64,000 nt of DNA from Moniliophthora roreri (GCA_001466705.2 LATX02000225.1:62001-126000), one strand, 5' to 3'; positions 1 through 12,810 are shown, counted from the first letter of the stretch. The notes: generated by a model from the letters alone, not told the origin. A program made the numbers and translations.

Positions 1-2173
1 TATTCTTACCATGTGATTGTAGTTGTAAATTATAGAACCTGTGTTCAATGTCACATATACCAATATTATATGGGATTGGGCCTCTCCTCAGTGGGAGCTG
101 AACCTTCAGGTATGTCAATGGGAGTGCTTGTATTGTATGCACAATATATAATACAATTCAACCTCAATATTTGGAGTATGAATAACAAATTTGTTGAAGG
201 TGAACCAAAGTGCTATGATTGGGTTTGGACAATATATGAGCACAGTGATATTCAAGAGCAAAATACTGTGTAATATGTCAACTAATGTTCAGTTGGTTAT
301 CCATTAAACTTACATATGCAACACCATTACTATTGAGGTCTTCCATGGAGTGGAATCTACAACCAATCAACAGAATGGTGTTTTCCTGAATTGACTACAA
401 GTTGACTCAGAGGCCATCTCAATATATCTGGAGAATGGTTGTCAGATGCAAGGGGATAAGCATGTAGGACAAGTATACTTTAGACTTGTCAGTAAGGCAC
501 ACAATAATAACACTTGGCCCAATATCCCAGCATGTAAAGGTAGAATTGGGCTCCTGAGAGGATGTGCATTGAGTGATCAGTGATCAAGGTCAAATAACTG
601 TTGGATGGGTTACCCTTGTCATAGAGGAAAAGCCATTGATAATGTCTGAGAAAGAGATGGTAGTTGATTGTAAAGTAGTTGGTTGTTGTGTATGCAGATG
701 CAGTTGTGAGATAATAGGCCAATTGTGAGCCTCCTTCTGCCAGACAAAGAATGCACTGTGTGATAACATCTGGTATCTGAACACCATGTGAATACTTGTG
801 GACATCAGAATAGTGACACTTACAAACACAGAGTTTACACCATTGTCCTTAGTGAACATGTGACATACTTTTGCTATAATGGTAGGCCACTTAATTGTAT
901 TGTATTTGGCTTCATTTCCCTGTGGAATATATAGCAGTCTGTATCCAAGCAGAAATGGACCAAATCCATTTGCTAAACCAGCTGTGCTAACATCAATACA
1001 ACAAATAGATCTCTATCATTGCCAGTCAATAGTTCACTTTACTGTCAAACATGGAATTTTTAGAATCCTTCAAAGTTGATGAAGCATGTGTACAGGACAA
1101 GGAGGAAGACACAGGAAACACAGCAACAGTGCTGGAAGAAGACAGTGTGGTGAAGTTGACCAAACTGACAGCACCGGAAGAATGGCCAATGTCACTGGCC
1201 AGTTCTTTGGCATTACAAGAGCTGGACAAAACACCTGCAACCATTATGAAAATTCAATCCACTGCACTGGACCAAATCAACACACCTAAGCCAACACACT
1301 GGCATGAAGACAATTAATTCAGCTCACATAATGTGAACAGCAATTCAAAGTTGCACCTGCAAAATAAAATCAAAAAGTTATTGACACACTATCAATTGAA
1401 CACAAACCCCAAAGAACACCATCATCCATTACCACAAACAAAGGCTACAGAATCTGCCCTAAATACAACATCCCAATTGGAGGGTACAAGAGCCAAGGTC
1501 ATGAACCAAATGATACCATACAACACCAGTGACTGCAACCTTGACAGTTACTCCACCTTACCAAAAATAGCCAGAAATATTGGCCTGAGTGCCAATCAAG
1601 CATGTGTTGCATAGATTTTTTTGTACAGCTCTTTACATTGTACCACTTCCATGTAATTTTCATGCCAAAACAGCCTTCTAAGACTTCTTGATACCAGCTG
1701 GACTTGCCTCAAAAGAATCATTTCATGAGAGCCATTCAAAGTCATGGAAACATTGCCAAAGCTTGTAGAGACTACAATATACACTCATCAACAGGCTATG
1801 ACCTCTGGGACAAATTCCAGAAAACCAGTTCTACCTCCAACCATAAACAATCTGGGCATCCTCCAAAAACTACAGAGCCAGTCAGGGCAAGGGTGGTTAG
1901 GATCTGAAGATGATCTTTCAAGCTCACAGTGCTTTCATTCAAATGCTTCTCTCTCTCAACTTAAAACTCATTCCAGTACAGGCCATAGACAATTTTCATC
2001 CAGCAGAAAATCATTACAATGAATGCTTGTCAAACCAAAGGGGGCTGAATACCTAGAGGAATTGGCATTGTAATGACATGCACCATGTGGAGGACACACT
2101 TAATCATTGCAATGACTCTGTGTGCTCTGCACCTGAATCATTCCAATACTGCTACATGGACTCCTCCCCCCAC
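1..2173. mobile_element. Transposon debris at left edge
   Basis: AT-rich sequence unlike the DNA to its right, without a long intact reading frame. It contains a short frame resembling a Tc1-type helix-turn-helix (see 1704-1907) and many short broken frames on both strands. It stops abruptly at 2174, where exon 2 of a WRFP-family gene copy begins, so the right edge is an insertion or rearrangement breakpoint. I see no terminal repeat at this edge, and the left edge is outside the window. The class of element is not certain. Confidence 0.5.
1704..1907 (+). pseudogene. Tc1/mariner-like transposase HTH remnant
   Basis: A short open frame reads like the N-terminal DNA-binding part of Tc1-type transposases. 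It has a helix-turn-helix pattern (GNIAKACRDYNIHSSTGYD), then WDKFQKT, an asparagine-containing turn, and a basic GHPPKTTEPVRARVVR stretch, the usual layout of 'F..TGS..N...SGRP.K.T'. There is no ATG at the head of the frame and no catalytic DDE domain follows. This is a recognition by eye; a chance resemblance is possible. Confidence 0.35.
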
Positions 2174-2560
2174 CTACTATAATGACCTTGAACACATTAA
2201 GCTCAACTCCATCCAAGTGCCCGACTCCCATGCCCATCCTCTTGCCTGGATCTGTTTCCAGTGATGTCAGCTGCACGAAATCAACGTATGCTATACAGCG
2301 ATACAGACCCTTTCAGCTTCAATCACGGTACGTTCATGTCTAGATCTCGTGCATGAGAGTGTCTGACGCGTTATACAGTTGAAGTCCGAGACGGAGAAGA
2401 ACCGTTGATATTTCACTCCGGTTGACGTGTATTCCTCGGGCGTCAACACTGCTAAGTAAGTGTCAACCTATTCCTTCACGCAACAAAGACTGATGTCATT
2501 CGTATAAGTTCATTCTCCAAGCAGACCCCGAGTCTGCCAAATAAACCTTGCATAATCCGC
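2174..2560 (+). pseudogene. WRFP-family copy 1, 5'-truncated remnant
   Basis: This matches exons 2-4 of the downstream family. Exon 2 is 2174-2327 (154 nt, the family length), exon 3 is 2379-2455 and exon 4 starts at 2509, with splice sites in the same places. Exon 1 with the membrane segment is missing because transposon sequence abuts exon 2. Two stops interrupt the frame: the conserved Trp of FxWRQL is TGA, and an Arg codon in the KNRR segment of exon 3 is TGA. The 3' flanking sequence after exon 4 still matches that of copy 3. It cannot make the family protein. Confidence 0.75.
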
Positions 2561-5500
2561 TTTGTATCATTGTTTTTCGTTGTTTTATATTGCTATCGTC
2601 ATTATATCATGCTAGGCACAGACTGAAACTGGGCGCAGCTATAAGTGCTATCCGGTGTAGCAGACACAGAAGCGGTGATGAGCTTCAGTATCTTATGGGA
2701 TCTTCTGATCGACGACCGTTACCCCATTCCGCTCTCGGCGAACAGTGTAAACGCCACTGCTTACGCCGGTATAAGAAGCTTCTACAGCTGTCCATCCTGA
2801 ATGTCGGGACATGCCGATAATAGTGTGAAGAAACACTACTACAACCGACCAACAGCCTCCTGAAGAGCAAAGCTGGATAGGTCGCTCAAGTCAAAAGATT
2901 TAGGTAGTTGTGTCCAAGTCAATGTTAAAAGACAGTATGAAACCATGATATACAGAGCATGTTTTGGGGTGCCCGTCTTGGATGTACTACATTGACAGCG
3001 AATCGGACGGGTATTAAGGCAACTGTGAAAGAGATCGATTTAAGGCAACGGGTTGTGGTATTTGGTGATGGAGAGGCGGTGGATGTGCGTGAGAATGCGG
3101 CGGATGCAATGGATAATACGAGAGGCGGTGTACAGTCACTGACTACGTCGACTGGGATATCCGGAGCAACGATATGGATCATCAACCCCGGGAGTTTAGC
3201 TGGAGGAATGCGTTCCAGTTCGGACTCGGCATCAGATATATGGCATTCTAGGTTCAGCCCACCTGTCCTGCGAATGGAATCCATCATTGCCAGTACAACA
3301 TATAATGCTATCAGCGAATAGGTTATACAGCAGTTTCTTGTGTTTTTCGTCATTGCGGGAAGGTGACAGTTTGTAGAGCATCGTCCACTGATACTAGCCG
3401 TCAGCTGGACAGTCAGGAGTGATGTTAAAGCTGTGCATACTGAGTGACATGTATAGGATACGACTCTCTATGTCACGAGCTTCGCAAAAAAAGCGATTTA
3501 AATCCTATTTCAGAGTTCCCAATTGCCGTCGCAGTGTACTATGTATCAAAAACAGCTAGCTCCAACTCTGTGGAATCGGGACTGATATTGATAATCTCAT
3601 GCTCATACTCTGCGAACTGTACATGGGTCAGGCGCTCGAAATGACCATAGACAGTAGATTTCCTATTCTACCATGCTCTCTTCATCGATCTGAACGGGTT
3701 ACAGGTCAATCAAGGAATTGAAATGATGCGGAGCGAAACAGCTACGAACAATCCCCTTGTTAAGGTTCCTTCTTGTGTCTAGTCGTACCCTCAATGAGTG
3801 TGACCTGAGAGTAATCTTCGAATCAACATAGGGAGTGCTTGATTGGTATTCATCCAATGGAAGTAGCTTGACTGACGGGACTTTCTTCAGTATCTCCTTC
3901 GAAAGTTTCAAGTCAGTACATACCTGTCGAAACAGATTCCGAGTAAAGCCAGCCCTGCGTTGATATCCTAGACGACAGCATGAGCAGATTGAATGTTGAG
4001 AACTCGGGATAGCCGTTATCACCGGGTGTGGTCGATATCCATGAATTCTTGAATAGTGGAGGGCGACATCTTTCGGGTGGCAAATCGCGGTAGCAGCAAT
4101 GCAAAGAAGAACAGAGTCGCTCAAGTAACTTTTTCTTGTGGGCTTCGTCAACAGCAGGCTTGATGTATCGGAGGTTTGAGCATACACAATAATGGTGCTA
4201 TGCTAGCGCAAAATTTGCAGAAAAAGACGGATATTGGCCAGCCCTGACGAAGAAGGAATGGGTACTATGTTTCTAGATTCTAAATTCAATCTCTGTCGTT
4301 AAGCAATAGAGCGTGTTTTTCAATCGAGATATACAATGACCGGACGGTTAGCAACCGAAGGGACTGCACAGCGCAGAGTAACACACCTTTTCAATACAAC
4401 CGAACGAACTTCTCTTCGTCTTTCTCTATCTGAGCATCCCATATCACTGCTATCCAGTCCAGAGGTGGTATGGAGTGTTTATTTCGGCCTCGGAAGAAAA
4501 TCTAATCTTCGAGCCTGAGACGGAGACTTCGGAGGGAGGAACTGTGTGGCTTGAGGTCCGGTCACCAGTGGAGGGTTTGAAAGTCCCCGGAATCATCATA
4601 TTTTTTGTCGCCAAGTCAGCATTGTCGTGAATTCGTTAAATGGTGGCAAACAGCTGAGGTTGTGGGAGAAAGATGATCTCAGAGTATCGATAAGTCAAAT
4701 TTTACAGGAAATGCAAGGGATATGGGATACTCGCTTGGTGGTCGAAGCGCTACGTTGACTATGACGATTCGGATGAAAGCATTGGAATGATTAGTCAGGG
4801 CTGAGTCAGCAGCATATATCTTTTCCAGAACTCCCATGTCCCTTTCCCCTCGGCTCAATTTAAACATCGCAGATCCAAATACTCGGGTGATTCAGGAGGT
4901 GATTAGTCTACTTCTTAACATATGCACGTCATATCAATGCCTTTTTTATCTTCCAAACACTACCACTACGAAAAGATATTGAGAACCGCGCTTACTTGCC
5001 TTCAAAACTCTACATATCTTTATGGTTGCTCGAATGTGATGCATTAGATCTCATGCACTTGACCTAACCTTCCGTTCGACATGGCAAAGACTCGCTCTGC
5101 TCTGCGCCTGTGCTGATTCATCACGACACCTTCAATTGTCTTCTGGACCAAGAACAAGGAACGGGACTACGCTATTTTGATATCCTTGTATCCCCGCAGC
5201 CTTTCTGATAGGCCAATACAAACGGAGTGTTTCCCACTTTCCAGGTTTGTATCTTTGATAGGACAACATGCTGTATCCCGCTCTAATATCACATGAACTC
5301 TTTCAAGTGTACAAAGAGACACCTTACCTAAAGCCAGAAATGCCAACGCGCCACACCATTCGGTTGCAAGTGAATATATCGAGCACCGTCCCGATGTTTT
5401 GCGCATGTATAAAAACATGCTACTAAGCTGGAAATCTCTACGTCCCGCGCACCGCATACCTGCACACGAAACAAACGAACCCCAGCTGAGCGTCAAAAAG

Positions 5501-6176
5501 ACGTATACGGGAAGAGAAACACAAAATGCTTACGGCTGCTTCAATAATCAATAGAAACCTTTTGGATTTCCGCTGCTCAGTGTACAAATGAAATGTAGCC
5601 AATTTCGGTACTGGCTGCGTCATCGGCACCACGTCTGGCACCGACAGTTCCGTTGAGCACGGCCAGAGCCAGTACCTTCAGAGCATACATACATACTTCC
5701 TGAGATCTTCCTGCCCAGAAGCCTGATCTAAGCACTTATATCCTTTCTTCCTCTTTTCTTGCGCGTTACCGACATTCCTACACGAAGAATACATGCTAGG
5801 CTTGGAAATGCAGGGGAGGTCGTGATCGCGCTGCACCGAAGAGCGGACTGGTCACTCAGAAAGGGTATATTTATTTGCGCACTAAACAAAATCAGCAAGC
5901 AGCGAAACCTGACACAGCCTCCAAGCTTCCACGATTGTTGAAACCGGATGTACATATCCATCACACATCGCGGCATCTAAATGTGCATTTCCAAATCTGG
6001 ATTGTCGCGCCAGACCTTCAAGGCAAAAAGACCAACTCAGAAATTCCTTTAAAGCAGAGATTTTTCGTCAACCTTTGTAACAAGCTTTCCATAATCTCCC
6101 TAGGTGAGTAGTCGTTGTTGCTACTGTCTTTTCTCACAGCTGATGTTTCAAGCCCCAGGATGAAATAATACTAATC
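2561..6176. other. Inter-copy spacer with decayed minus-strand segments
   Basis: No intact gene is recognisable here. The first part continues the 3' flank shared with other array units (for example the segment near 2690-2870 aligns with 9770-9900 and 15440-15640). Minus-strand segments of the partner family lie at 3700-4190. Short minus-strand frames around 5167-5496 have a plausible donor (GTAAGG) but no family I recognise. The last 200 bases should hold the promoter of copy 2, but no convincing box is visible. Confidence 0.4.
3700..4190 (-). pseudogene. Minus-strand partner family, unit 1 remnant
   Basis: This matches minus-strand segments in later units. An exon ends at a GTATGT donor just after codons for a Phe-Thr-Arg-Asn-Leu-Phe-like stretch. 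The next exon begins after a CCGTCAG acceptor and encodes YFHWMNTNQALPMLIRRLL in the frame that shares HWMN with units near 7197 and 10407. The intron (about 52 nt) sits in the same place in each unit. The 5' and 3' exons cannot be assigned, and the frame is broken in neighbouring stretches. The function is unknown. Confidence 0.3.
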
Positions 6177-6758
6177 ATGTCCTTCCTCAATGTTATTAAT
6201 CAACCTATCGCGCCCGTCCAAGTCGAGATCGGCAGTCCAAATGAGTCGGGCAGCTTCCCCACGTATGGTCTCTTGCTCTTATTGTTTGGAGTATCAGCTT
6301 TCGCTATTGCCTGGTTCAAATGGCGCTTTCCCATCGTCAATACCGCTGCACTCGAGGGCCTTATTAATACAATCGAGGCACTGATCAACGCAAACACGAG
6401 TGTCCATCACAATCTTCTCAGCGGTTTGTCCGCGTCGCGTTTCAGAGAGGAATTGATTCAGTGAGTACCATGTTTTGTCGCCAAGTTAGCCCTGATTACA
6501 ATACATTCTTTCAGGCTTAATCACTCCATAGCTAGAATCAGAATTCGAGAAATCAGCGGGGAACCTGATCGTTCCAATGCTATAGCCTGGATTCTGTTCC
6601 GTTGGTCCCTCCTGAGGGAAATTGACACGTGTTATCGAGCCTTGTACAACGTACTGGGTAGAGTGACAGTGAGTGATCGATGCTATAACCTCCTTGAGAC
6701 CGTAAGTTTACGTTCCTGTTCGCAGAGAGAGGTGGGACCCGTTCAATCTCCGGTATAG
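6177..6758 (+). CDS. WRFP-family small membrane protein, copy 2
   Basis: Exons are 6177-6460, 6515-6668 and 6726-6758, predicted 156 aa. An alternative second donor at 6702 would add 11 in-frame residues. Residues about 28-46 are a hydrophobic membrane segment followed by WFKWRFP, the family signature. Exon 2 (154 nt) carries AWILFRWSLLREIDTCYRAL, matching the AW..F.WRQLRDID.CY block of the other copies. It is the most divergent member: the Cys after WRFP is Ile, the EEDLLGEME block is lost, and the third exon is short and does not match LKTETEKK. The family is unknown to me; a single-pass membrane anchor with a helical tail is inferred. Confidence 0.55.
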
Positions 6759-7084
6759 GTATGGAAACGTAAATGTCAGCTCCGGCGCGCCCCACTTGGA
6801 CCTTTTACTTCTATATATCTTCGATCTTGGTACCGTGTACAACCTTTCTATGCTTTCGACCTTCGTAACCCCTCGTTTACGCATATTCATTGGACTAAAT
6901 ATGTCAGACTAACTTCACTGTAAATCTACTACCCGCGTTGGATACTCCAGCGTCTATTGCCTGTCCACCAGTTGCTGCCAGGGTATTTGAGCTTCATGAT
7001 AATCATAATCAATAGGCCTTACCGTTGTCTTCTTGACAACTGAATATACTAACGGAAGGGGCAGACTTGGAACAAGACAACTAA

Positions 7085-8393
7085 TCATGATTCCCTCTCG
7101 TGACCGATAATACTTTCACTCGAGTGTACACCCTCAGATCGATGCACAGCCCGGTTGGGCTGTGGTTCAAACAAGTATAGGTGACGCTCATTCATCCAGT
7201 GGGGACAGATCGGCTGGCAGGTTTCTGTGCAGTTTTTGTGCGTAATTGATAACATACCTGTCAAAGATCGCTCCAGAGTAAAGCTCTTCAATAACGTAAA
7301 TAGAGGAATGCTAAGACTTGGGCTCAACTTCCCGGCTTTTGCGCCAGCCTCTAGGTCGCGCGATGTCTCTATAAGATCCCGTCGCGAGGTGTGGTATCGA
7401 TGCCAGATGTATTCGCTTCGTATCCCGTGGCCGCGGGCTCATTGAGGAGTATATTTCGACGATATACTTGGTGGACAATGCTTGATACCGAACGCCGAGC
7501 GTGGTGGGTCAACAGGTGAAAGCAAAGACCCTGCCAACAATCGTTCAGTATCCAGACAACTCGGCAAAAGAACTCGGAAGACATACCTTCCCTGTATCTG
7601 AGACACTCCATATCCCTTTCCATCCCTCCTCTGACCCGTTCTTATTCACCGATAGCGGTACAGGCCAGCCTTTCGACTCTAGCCTACCAACGTCCATTTC
7701 TAATACCTGCGCAACCGACTTGGGATTCGTCAACTGGAGCTTCGAAGAGGTATCTCCCTCAGATCCTGAAGGCACATTCGACGTTGCGGGCGTCACAAAT
7801 ATCGAGAGTGGTGGTGAGGTCGAGTCCAAGGTATGTATCAGATGTGATGATGGTGGACGATGTTGAGGATGGTATATGAAACATATCCAATCTTTTGTAC
7901 TGAAACTTGCTGGGCTGAGCAAAGAGTGTGTCACTAGAGATTCGTTGGATGGCGAGTGGCTGAGGATGTGGGAGGGAGATGAAAGATCAGCCTATAGATG
8001 TTGCTGTAAATCGGATTCTCGGTTTGTCGTCGACTTGGACATAAAGCAAGAGCTGTCTGATGTCGTCTCCACTCGGACGATGTGCGGACGATGAGAACGA
8101 GAATGGAAGTGCTTAGTCAGATATGCACTGCCTTAGTCTCTATGATGGGTGTCACGATGTGTTGTAGTCTGATATCTGATAATCTGCAACTGAATTGAAG
8201 TGGGAAGCAGTAAGGTATACTTGGCTGCGGCCGACGAAGGTTCACGGCCCCAAAACGTCGCTTGCAGATCCTCGAAGGGCGTAAGAAGCTGCAAGGGAGG
8301 TCTCTGTGGGATAACCGGAATGTGTGGTGAGTGCTTTCTGTTCGTGTAATTGCGCTTTTTCGGAGCTTCAAGGCCATCTATGACGTTAGACAT
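7085..8393 (-). pseudogene. Minus-strand partner family, unit 2 (likely decayed)
   Basis: The best-preserved 5' part of the partner family starts with an ATG at 8393 (MSNVIDGLEAPKKRNYTNRK), runs to a GTATAC donor at 8220, and resumes at 8183. A later segment (8067-8025) encodes GDDIRQLLLYVQVDDK, conserved in units near 11300 and 16970. An intron at 7586-7531 has GTATGT, a CTGAAC branch-like site and TTGGCAG, and the HWMN exon is near 7203-7192. I could not join these into one open frame; stops lie between them. The 5' end faces copy 3 of the WRFP family about 530 bp away, a divergent arrangement. The function is unknown. Confidence 0.35.
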
Positions 8394-8925
8394 TGAAAAA
8401 GATTGGATTCGACGAGATTTGGGTAGGGTAGCGTACAAAAAACTAGTCGAGATGAACGTCGAAGGCAAAAGATGAAAGTGGGAGGAGAGGTGTGCAAATT
8501 GGGTGATTACAAAGCAAACCTACCAGCACTGGATCCACCGAAAACGGGGAACACGTGGGTAAAGCGCAATAAGTCCCGCTGAAGCGAAAATTGATGGCCT
8601 CACCTCCAATGCTAAAAAAAACACCAAAGGCAACGGAAACCCATCCCTCCCTATTTTCCCCCCAACCCTCGCCGTGTGCTCTGCATTATCGATCAACCCT
8701 CCATTTATAACGCCGAAATACCCTCAACTTCGCACCGGAATCTACGACATTGACTATTAGGCTTCAGCGTCATCGAAACTCAACTTTATCTCACAGCAGC
8801 GCGTCGTCACTGTGCTAACCACAGACTAGCCCAGCGTCAAAGACACATATTCCGGCCTCAAAGCCCCTCGTACCAAGAGCGTCTATCTTATCTTATCAGC
8901 CAATCATTGCCGCGTGACCCACGAG

Positions 8926-9615
8926 ATGACAGAGGACCCTTCCTTTATTGTCCAATCAGCAGACTTGCATCCCTTCCTCCTTCTTGCGCTCGCTACCGTA
9001 CCTGTCATAGCCACAGTAGCTGTTTTTAGATGGCGTTTCCCTTGCACCTCAGTCGAAGTCCTCCGAAGACAAGGCGCCTCCGTTCAGGAACTCTTGACCA
9101 AGGCCTGGCAGGAAGACCTTCTTGGCGAGATGGAGAGCCAGTTTAGGCAAGCATGGAGAGGGTAACGTCTATTGAACTGCCCTCTCGTTTAATGCTCAGC
9201 ATCAGTTCTTCAGATACTACGATGACATTGAGAACATTGAACTCAACTCCACACAAGTACCCGACTCGCGTACCCATCCTCTTGCCTGGATCCGTTTTCA
9301 GTGGCGTCAGTTGCGCGCCATCGACGTGTGTTATACTGGGTTGCAGAATCTATCGGCTTCGATCAAAGTACGTTCACGTCACTATTTCGTGTATGAGAGT
9401 ATCCTACCCTTTACTAACACGCTGCTTAGCTGAAGACGGAGACGGAGAAGAAGAACCGTCGATATTTCGTTCCGGTTGATGCGTATTCATCGGGGGTCTA
9501 CACATCAAACACCGCTGCGTGAGGGTTAAGCCTAGTTCTTTCATGCATTGAAGGCTAATATCATTCGTATACTAGTTCATTCCAGATCCCAGCAAATTCA
9601 GAGATCGCCGAATGA
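8926..9615 (+). CDS. WRFP-family small membrane protein, copy 3
   Basis: Exons are 8926-9161, 9214-9367, 9430-9518 and 9576-9615; all phases agree, giving 172 aa. The protein starts MTEDPSFIVQ and has a membrane segment at about residues 15-34. VFRWRFPCTSVEVL follows, then an acidic/amphipathic helix (TKAWQEDLLGEMESQFRQAW). Exon 2 gives YYDDIENIELNS and FQWRQLRAIDVCYTGLQ, and exon 3 gives LKTETEKKNRRYFVPVDAYS. The last exon is a 13-residue tail. The length and block order equal those of copy 4. I know no characterised relative. The topology (short lumenal or outside N-terminus, long charged tail) is inferred from the sequence only. Confidence 0.7.
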
Positions 9616-9779
9616 AAGCGTGGTTTGGACGCGATAAGCTGAAGCTTCACAATCTGCTCTGTATCATCGTTTTTCTTTCTTCTTCGCATTGCTATCATCG
9701 TTATATCAGGCTGAATATAAACTAAAACTGGTCGTGCTCGTAAGCATTCAGTGTAGCAGACATGAGGCGATGCACCTTC

Positions 9780-11443
9780 TGATCGACAACCGCTGCCCCA
9801 ATCCGCTCTCAGCGAAGAGGCAAACGCCGCGTAAACACCATTGCTTGCAACTCATGTGAGAAGCTTCCACAGCTGTCTATTCTAATTGTCAGGACGTGGC
9901 AGTGCCTGTAGGGAGAAACAGCACGGGCTTCAGCACGTAAGAGAACCTCCCTAAAAATCTTGAGCATTTTCTATGCTGATCAAGTCCGCAAGTTCCTCGT
10001 CGTTATTTAACACCATGGAAACGGAGTGAAGAGCTTTGATGTTGCGTGCCCGCGTTTAGATCCTTCGTCCCCATGTGACATGTATTGCACCTCACGATGA
10101 GTGGAAGAGGAAGCCGACCGGGTCAAACTTGGGGTGTCTGAAGCAGTGTCAACGCGGTAAGTTTATACTCCACTAATCACACCTTGCATGATTCAGGCAC
10201 TCGAATCGACCCCCGACAACTATTTCTCTGGACATTGACGATCTCTTTCCGGCATCAATCTGTCCGAGCAGATCAGTCAGGTAATCGTAGTGATGTTCTG
10301 GAACGCACACTCGTGAGCGAAACAAGCATCGGGATTCTTTCTGATGGCGGATACCTTCACTCAAGTGTTCATCTTCGGACCGCATTACAATCCGGCTGTA
10401 GTTCATCCAGTGAGAACACTTTGGCTGACGAGTTTCCGTGTTAAATGGATCATAATCAAACAATATATTTGTCAGAGAAAAATCGCTGCCGAACAAAAAC
10501 TCGAGGTTCATGTCAACAACGTGGTTAGGGTGGCGCCGAGAACTTGGGGTCAATTCCCTGGTTTATGCGCTTGCCTTAGCTTGCGCGGTATCTTCGTAGG
10601 CTCTCGTTATGGGGTATTGTGTCGATGACAGTTTGATAATTTGACTTCATATCCCATCAGCGTAAGTTCATTTAAGCAAGGATATGTTTCGACAACCTAA
10701 CCGGTAGACGAGGTCCCACACCGACCGCCAGACACGGCGGATGTGAAAGGATAGCCTGCCAACATTCGTTCAGTACCCAGAGAGTTGTGAACGAAGGGAA
10801 GACATACCCTCCTTGCACCTAATATATTTCACTTCTCTCTCCGTTTCTCCTCTGACCCGTCATCGATAGCGATACAAGCCAGCCTTCCGACTATCGTCCA
10901 CCCGGCTCCAATCCCTAGCCCCTGCGCAGCCGACTTGAGATTCATTACTCGGGATCCGAAGAAGCATCTAGTCCAGAACATGAAGTCACATTCGATATCG
11001 GTGGTGTCACAACTAAATCATGATGCGATGATGTTGGTTAATGCGAGAGGTGTATGGAGCATATCCAGCCAAATGATTGGTATTGTGTGGGCTAAGGTGC
11101 GCTGAACCCATCGTCCAAGGCTGTATCGCAGGTACTGGAACTTGCTGGACTGAGCAAAGGATTCATTTTGGGTCCATTGGACGACGAGCGGCTGGGAGAG
11201 TTGGGGGAGGTGAGAAATGATGTGTTAGAGAATCAGCCTATGGCAGATGCTGGTCGGAAATTCAATTTTCACTTTGTCGTCGACTTGAACGTCGAGCAAG
11301 AACCGTTTGACGTCGTCTCGAATGATGAGGAGCTTTGTCAACTGGTACCGGAACTTCCGTGTTGCCGAACAATGCCGAATGCGGTGCAACCATGTGAGAA
11401 CTGCGAGTAATAAAAACCAAACCAAACGGGACAGAGAACTCAT
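9780..11443 (-). pseudogene. Minus-strand partner family, unit 3 (decayed)
   Basis: It aligns in pieces with 7085-8393. A frame from 11443 (MSSLSRLVWFLLLAVLTWLH) leads into RDDVKRFLLDVQVDDK at 11317-11275. An intron at 10807-10756 keeps GTATGTCTTCC and TTGGCAG, and the HWMN exon lies near 10413-10402. Compared with unit 2, some 500 bp between the DDVK segment and the WRFP-gene promoter are missing, so the 5' exon is lost. The hydrophobic start may therefore be accidental. Several stops and indels separate the conserved pieces. Confidence 0.35.
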
Positions 11444-11581
11444 TCCTGCTTTTTCCCTTGCTTTTCCCTCCAAAATCTCAAAACCTCAAAACCAACGTTG
11501 TATCCCCTGCATTATTGACCAATCCTCAATGCCGGTTATCTCGACCAATGCATTGATTCTTACAGCACAAGCTGACACAAA

Positions 11582-12245
11582 ATGACTGAAATCCCCTCCT
11601 CTATCGTCCAATCATCAGGCTTGCCTCCCGTCTTACTTCTTCCGCTCACGGCTTTACCCCTCATAGCTACTATAGCTATTTTCAACTGGCGTTTTCCCTG
11701 CACCACTGTTGAAGCCCTCCAAAGGCAAGGCGCCTCTGTCCAAGGTCTCTTAACCAAGGCCTGGGAGGAAGACCTTCTCGGCGAGATGGAAGGACAGTTT
11801 AGGCAAGCATGGCGAAGGTAATCGCGGCTCACTTCGTTCGTTGCTAAAGCTCTAAAACTTATTCTACAGATACCGCGATGACATCGAGAATATCAAGCTC
11901 AACTCCATCCAAGCGCCCGACTCTCGTAACCATCCTATCGCCTGGATCCATTTCCACTGGTGTCAATTGCGCACCATCGACGCATGTTATACTGCGCTGC
12001 AAAACCTGTCCGTATCGATCACAGTGCGTTCAATTTGATATCCCATGTGTGGGAGTGTTGAGGTGTTACCTAGTTGAAGACCGAGACGGAGAAGAGAAAC
12101 CGTCGATATTTTACTCCAATTGACGTGTATTCATCGGCTATAAACACGCCGAACAGTGCTGAGTGAGTATTAGACTTGTTCATTTATGCCGTAGAGACTA
12201 ATGTCATTCATTAGTTCGTTCCACGTCCCAGCAAACCAAGAGTGA
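11582..12245 (+). CDS. WRFP-family small membrane protein, copy 4
   Basis: Exons are 11582-11817, 11870-12023, 12074-12162 and 12215-12245; phases agree, 169 aa. The membrane segment spans about residues 14-35, then IFNWRFPCTTVEALQRQGAS and an EEDLLGEMEGQFRQAWRR helix. Exon 2 has YRDDIENIKLNSIQAPDSR and HWCQLRTIDACYTALQNL; exon 3 has LKTETEKRNRRYFTPIDVYS. The final exon encodes SFHVPANQE. It is closest to copy 3 in exon lengths and text. The upstream 110 bp shares a CTGCATTATxGACCAATCCTC-like stretch with copy 3, a possible conserved promoter element. The function is unknown. Confidence 0.7.
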
Positions 12246-12735
12246 AGATTTGATCATCCGATTTTTCATTTCGCATCATTATAACCTGCCTTGTATGATT
12301 GGATTCCCATTGTTATCATTGCTCGCTATCGATGCTATATCCGGTCATTGTACGACTATAACTGTAAAATATCGATTGAAGCGCTCACGTCCAGCATAAC
12401 TCAGGCCGAAATAAAAGGCGCTCCTTCCGCAGTTATATGTCTCCTCAAGCCTAGCCTTGAAAAGATGACCGCGTAAAGTTCGAAGCTACGTCAAAAATGC
12501 GGGAGAAGCGCTTATAGGCTGTTCAGTTCTACACTGCATCACCGTGCGAGAGACACAGCACTTCATTGCTAGGCCCTCCGTAGGCATCTATAATAATTCC
12601 GTTCCTGAACAGTCGTTCCATGTTCGTTACTCAAAATAGGTTCCGGAAGAAAGAGAAGAGTCAGTATTCAACTGACGCAGCGGACTCAGGCTAGTACTCA
12701 TGCTGATGATGTGTGGCGTTCTTCACGTCCATTTA
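12246..12735. other. Spacer between copy 4 and the Tc1-like element
   Basis: This is the 3' flank of copy 4 (a segment resembling the flanks of copies 3 and 5), then unclassified sequence. I see no open frame of interest. The TA target dinucleotide of the following element is at 12734-12735. Confidence 0.4.
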
Positions 12736-12810
12736 CAGCTGTTTGCAGAACTTAGGGCGGGAGCCATTTTCCCGCGCGAGTGATTTCGCATCTTCCAACC
12801 TGGATCTTCC
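12736..12810 (+). repeat. Left terminal inverted repeat of Tc1-like element
   Basis: About 75 bp, beginning CAGCTGTTTGCAGAACTTAG and ending CTGGATCTTCC. It matches the reverse complement of 13401-13476 with one indel. Confidence 0.85.

Noticed and set aside
7501..7866. Plus-strand frame with protein-like text (SDPFLFTDSGTGQPFDSSLP) and a GTATGT after VESK
   Set aside because: The neighbouring unit does not keep this frame, while conserved introns (GTATGTCTTCC..TTGGCAG) and conservative codon changes favour the minus strand. It could still be real; I left it out as a CDS.
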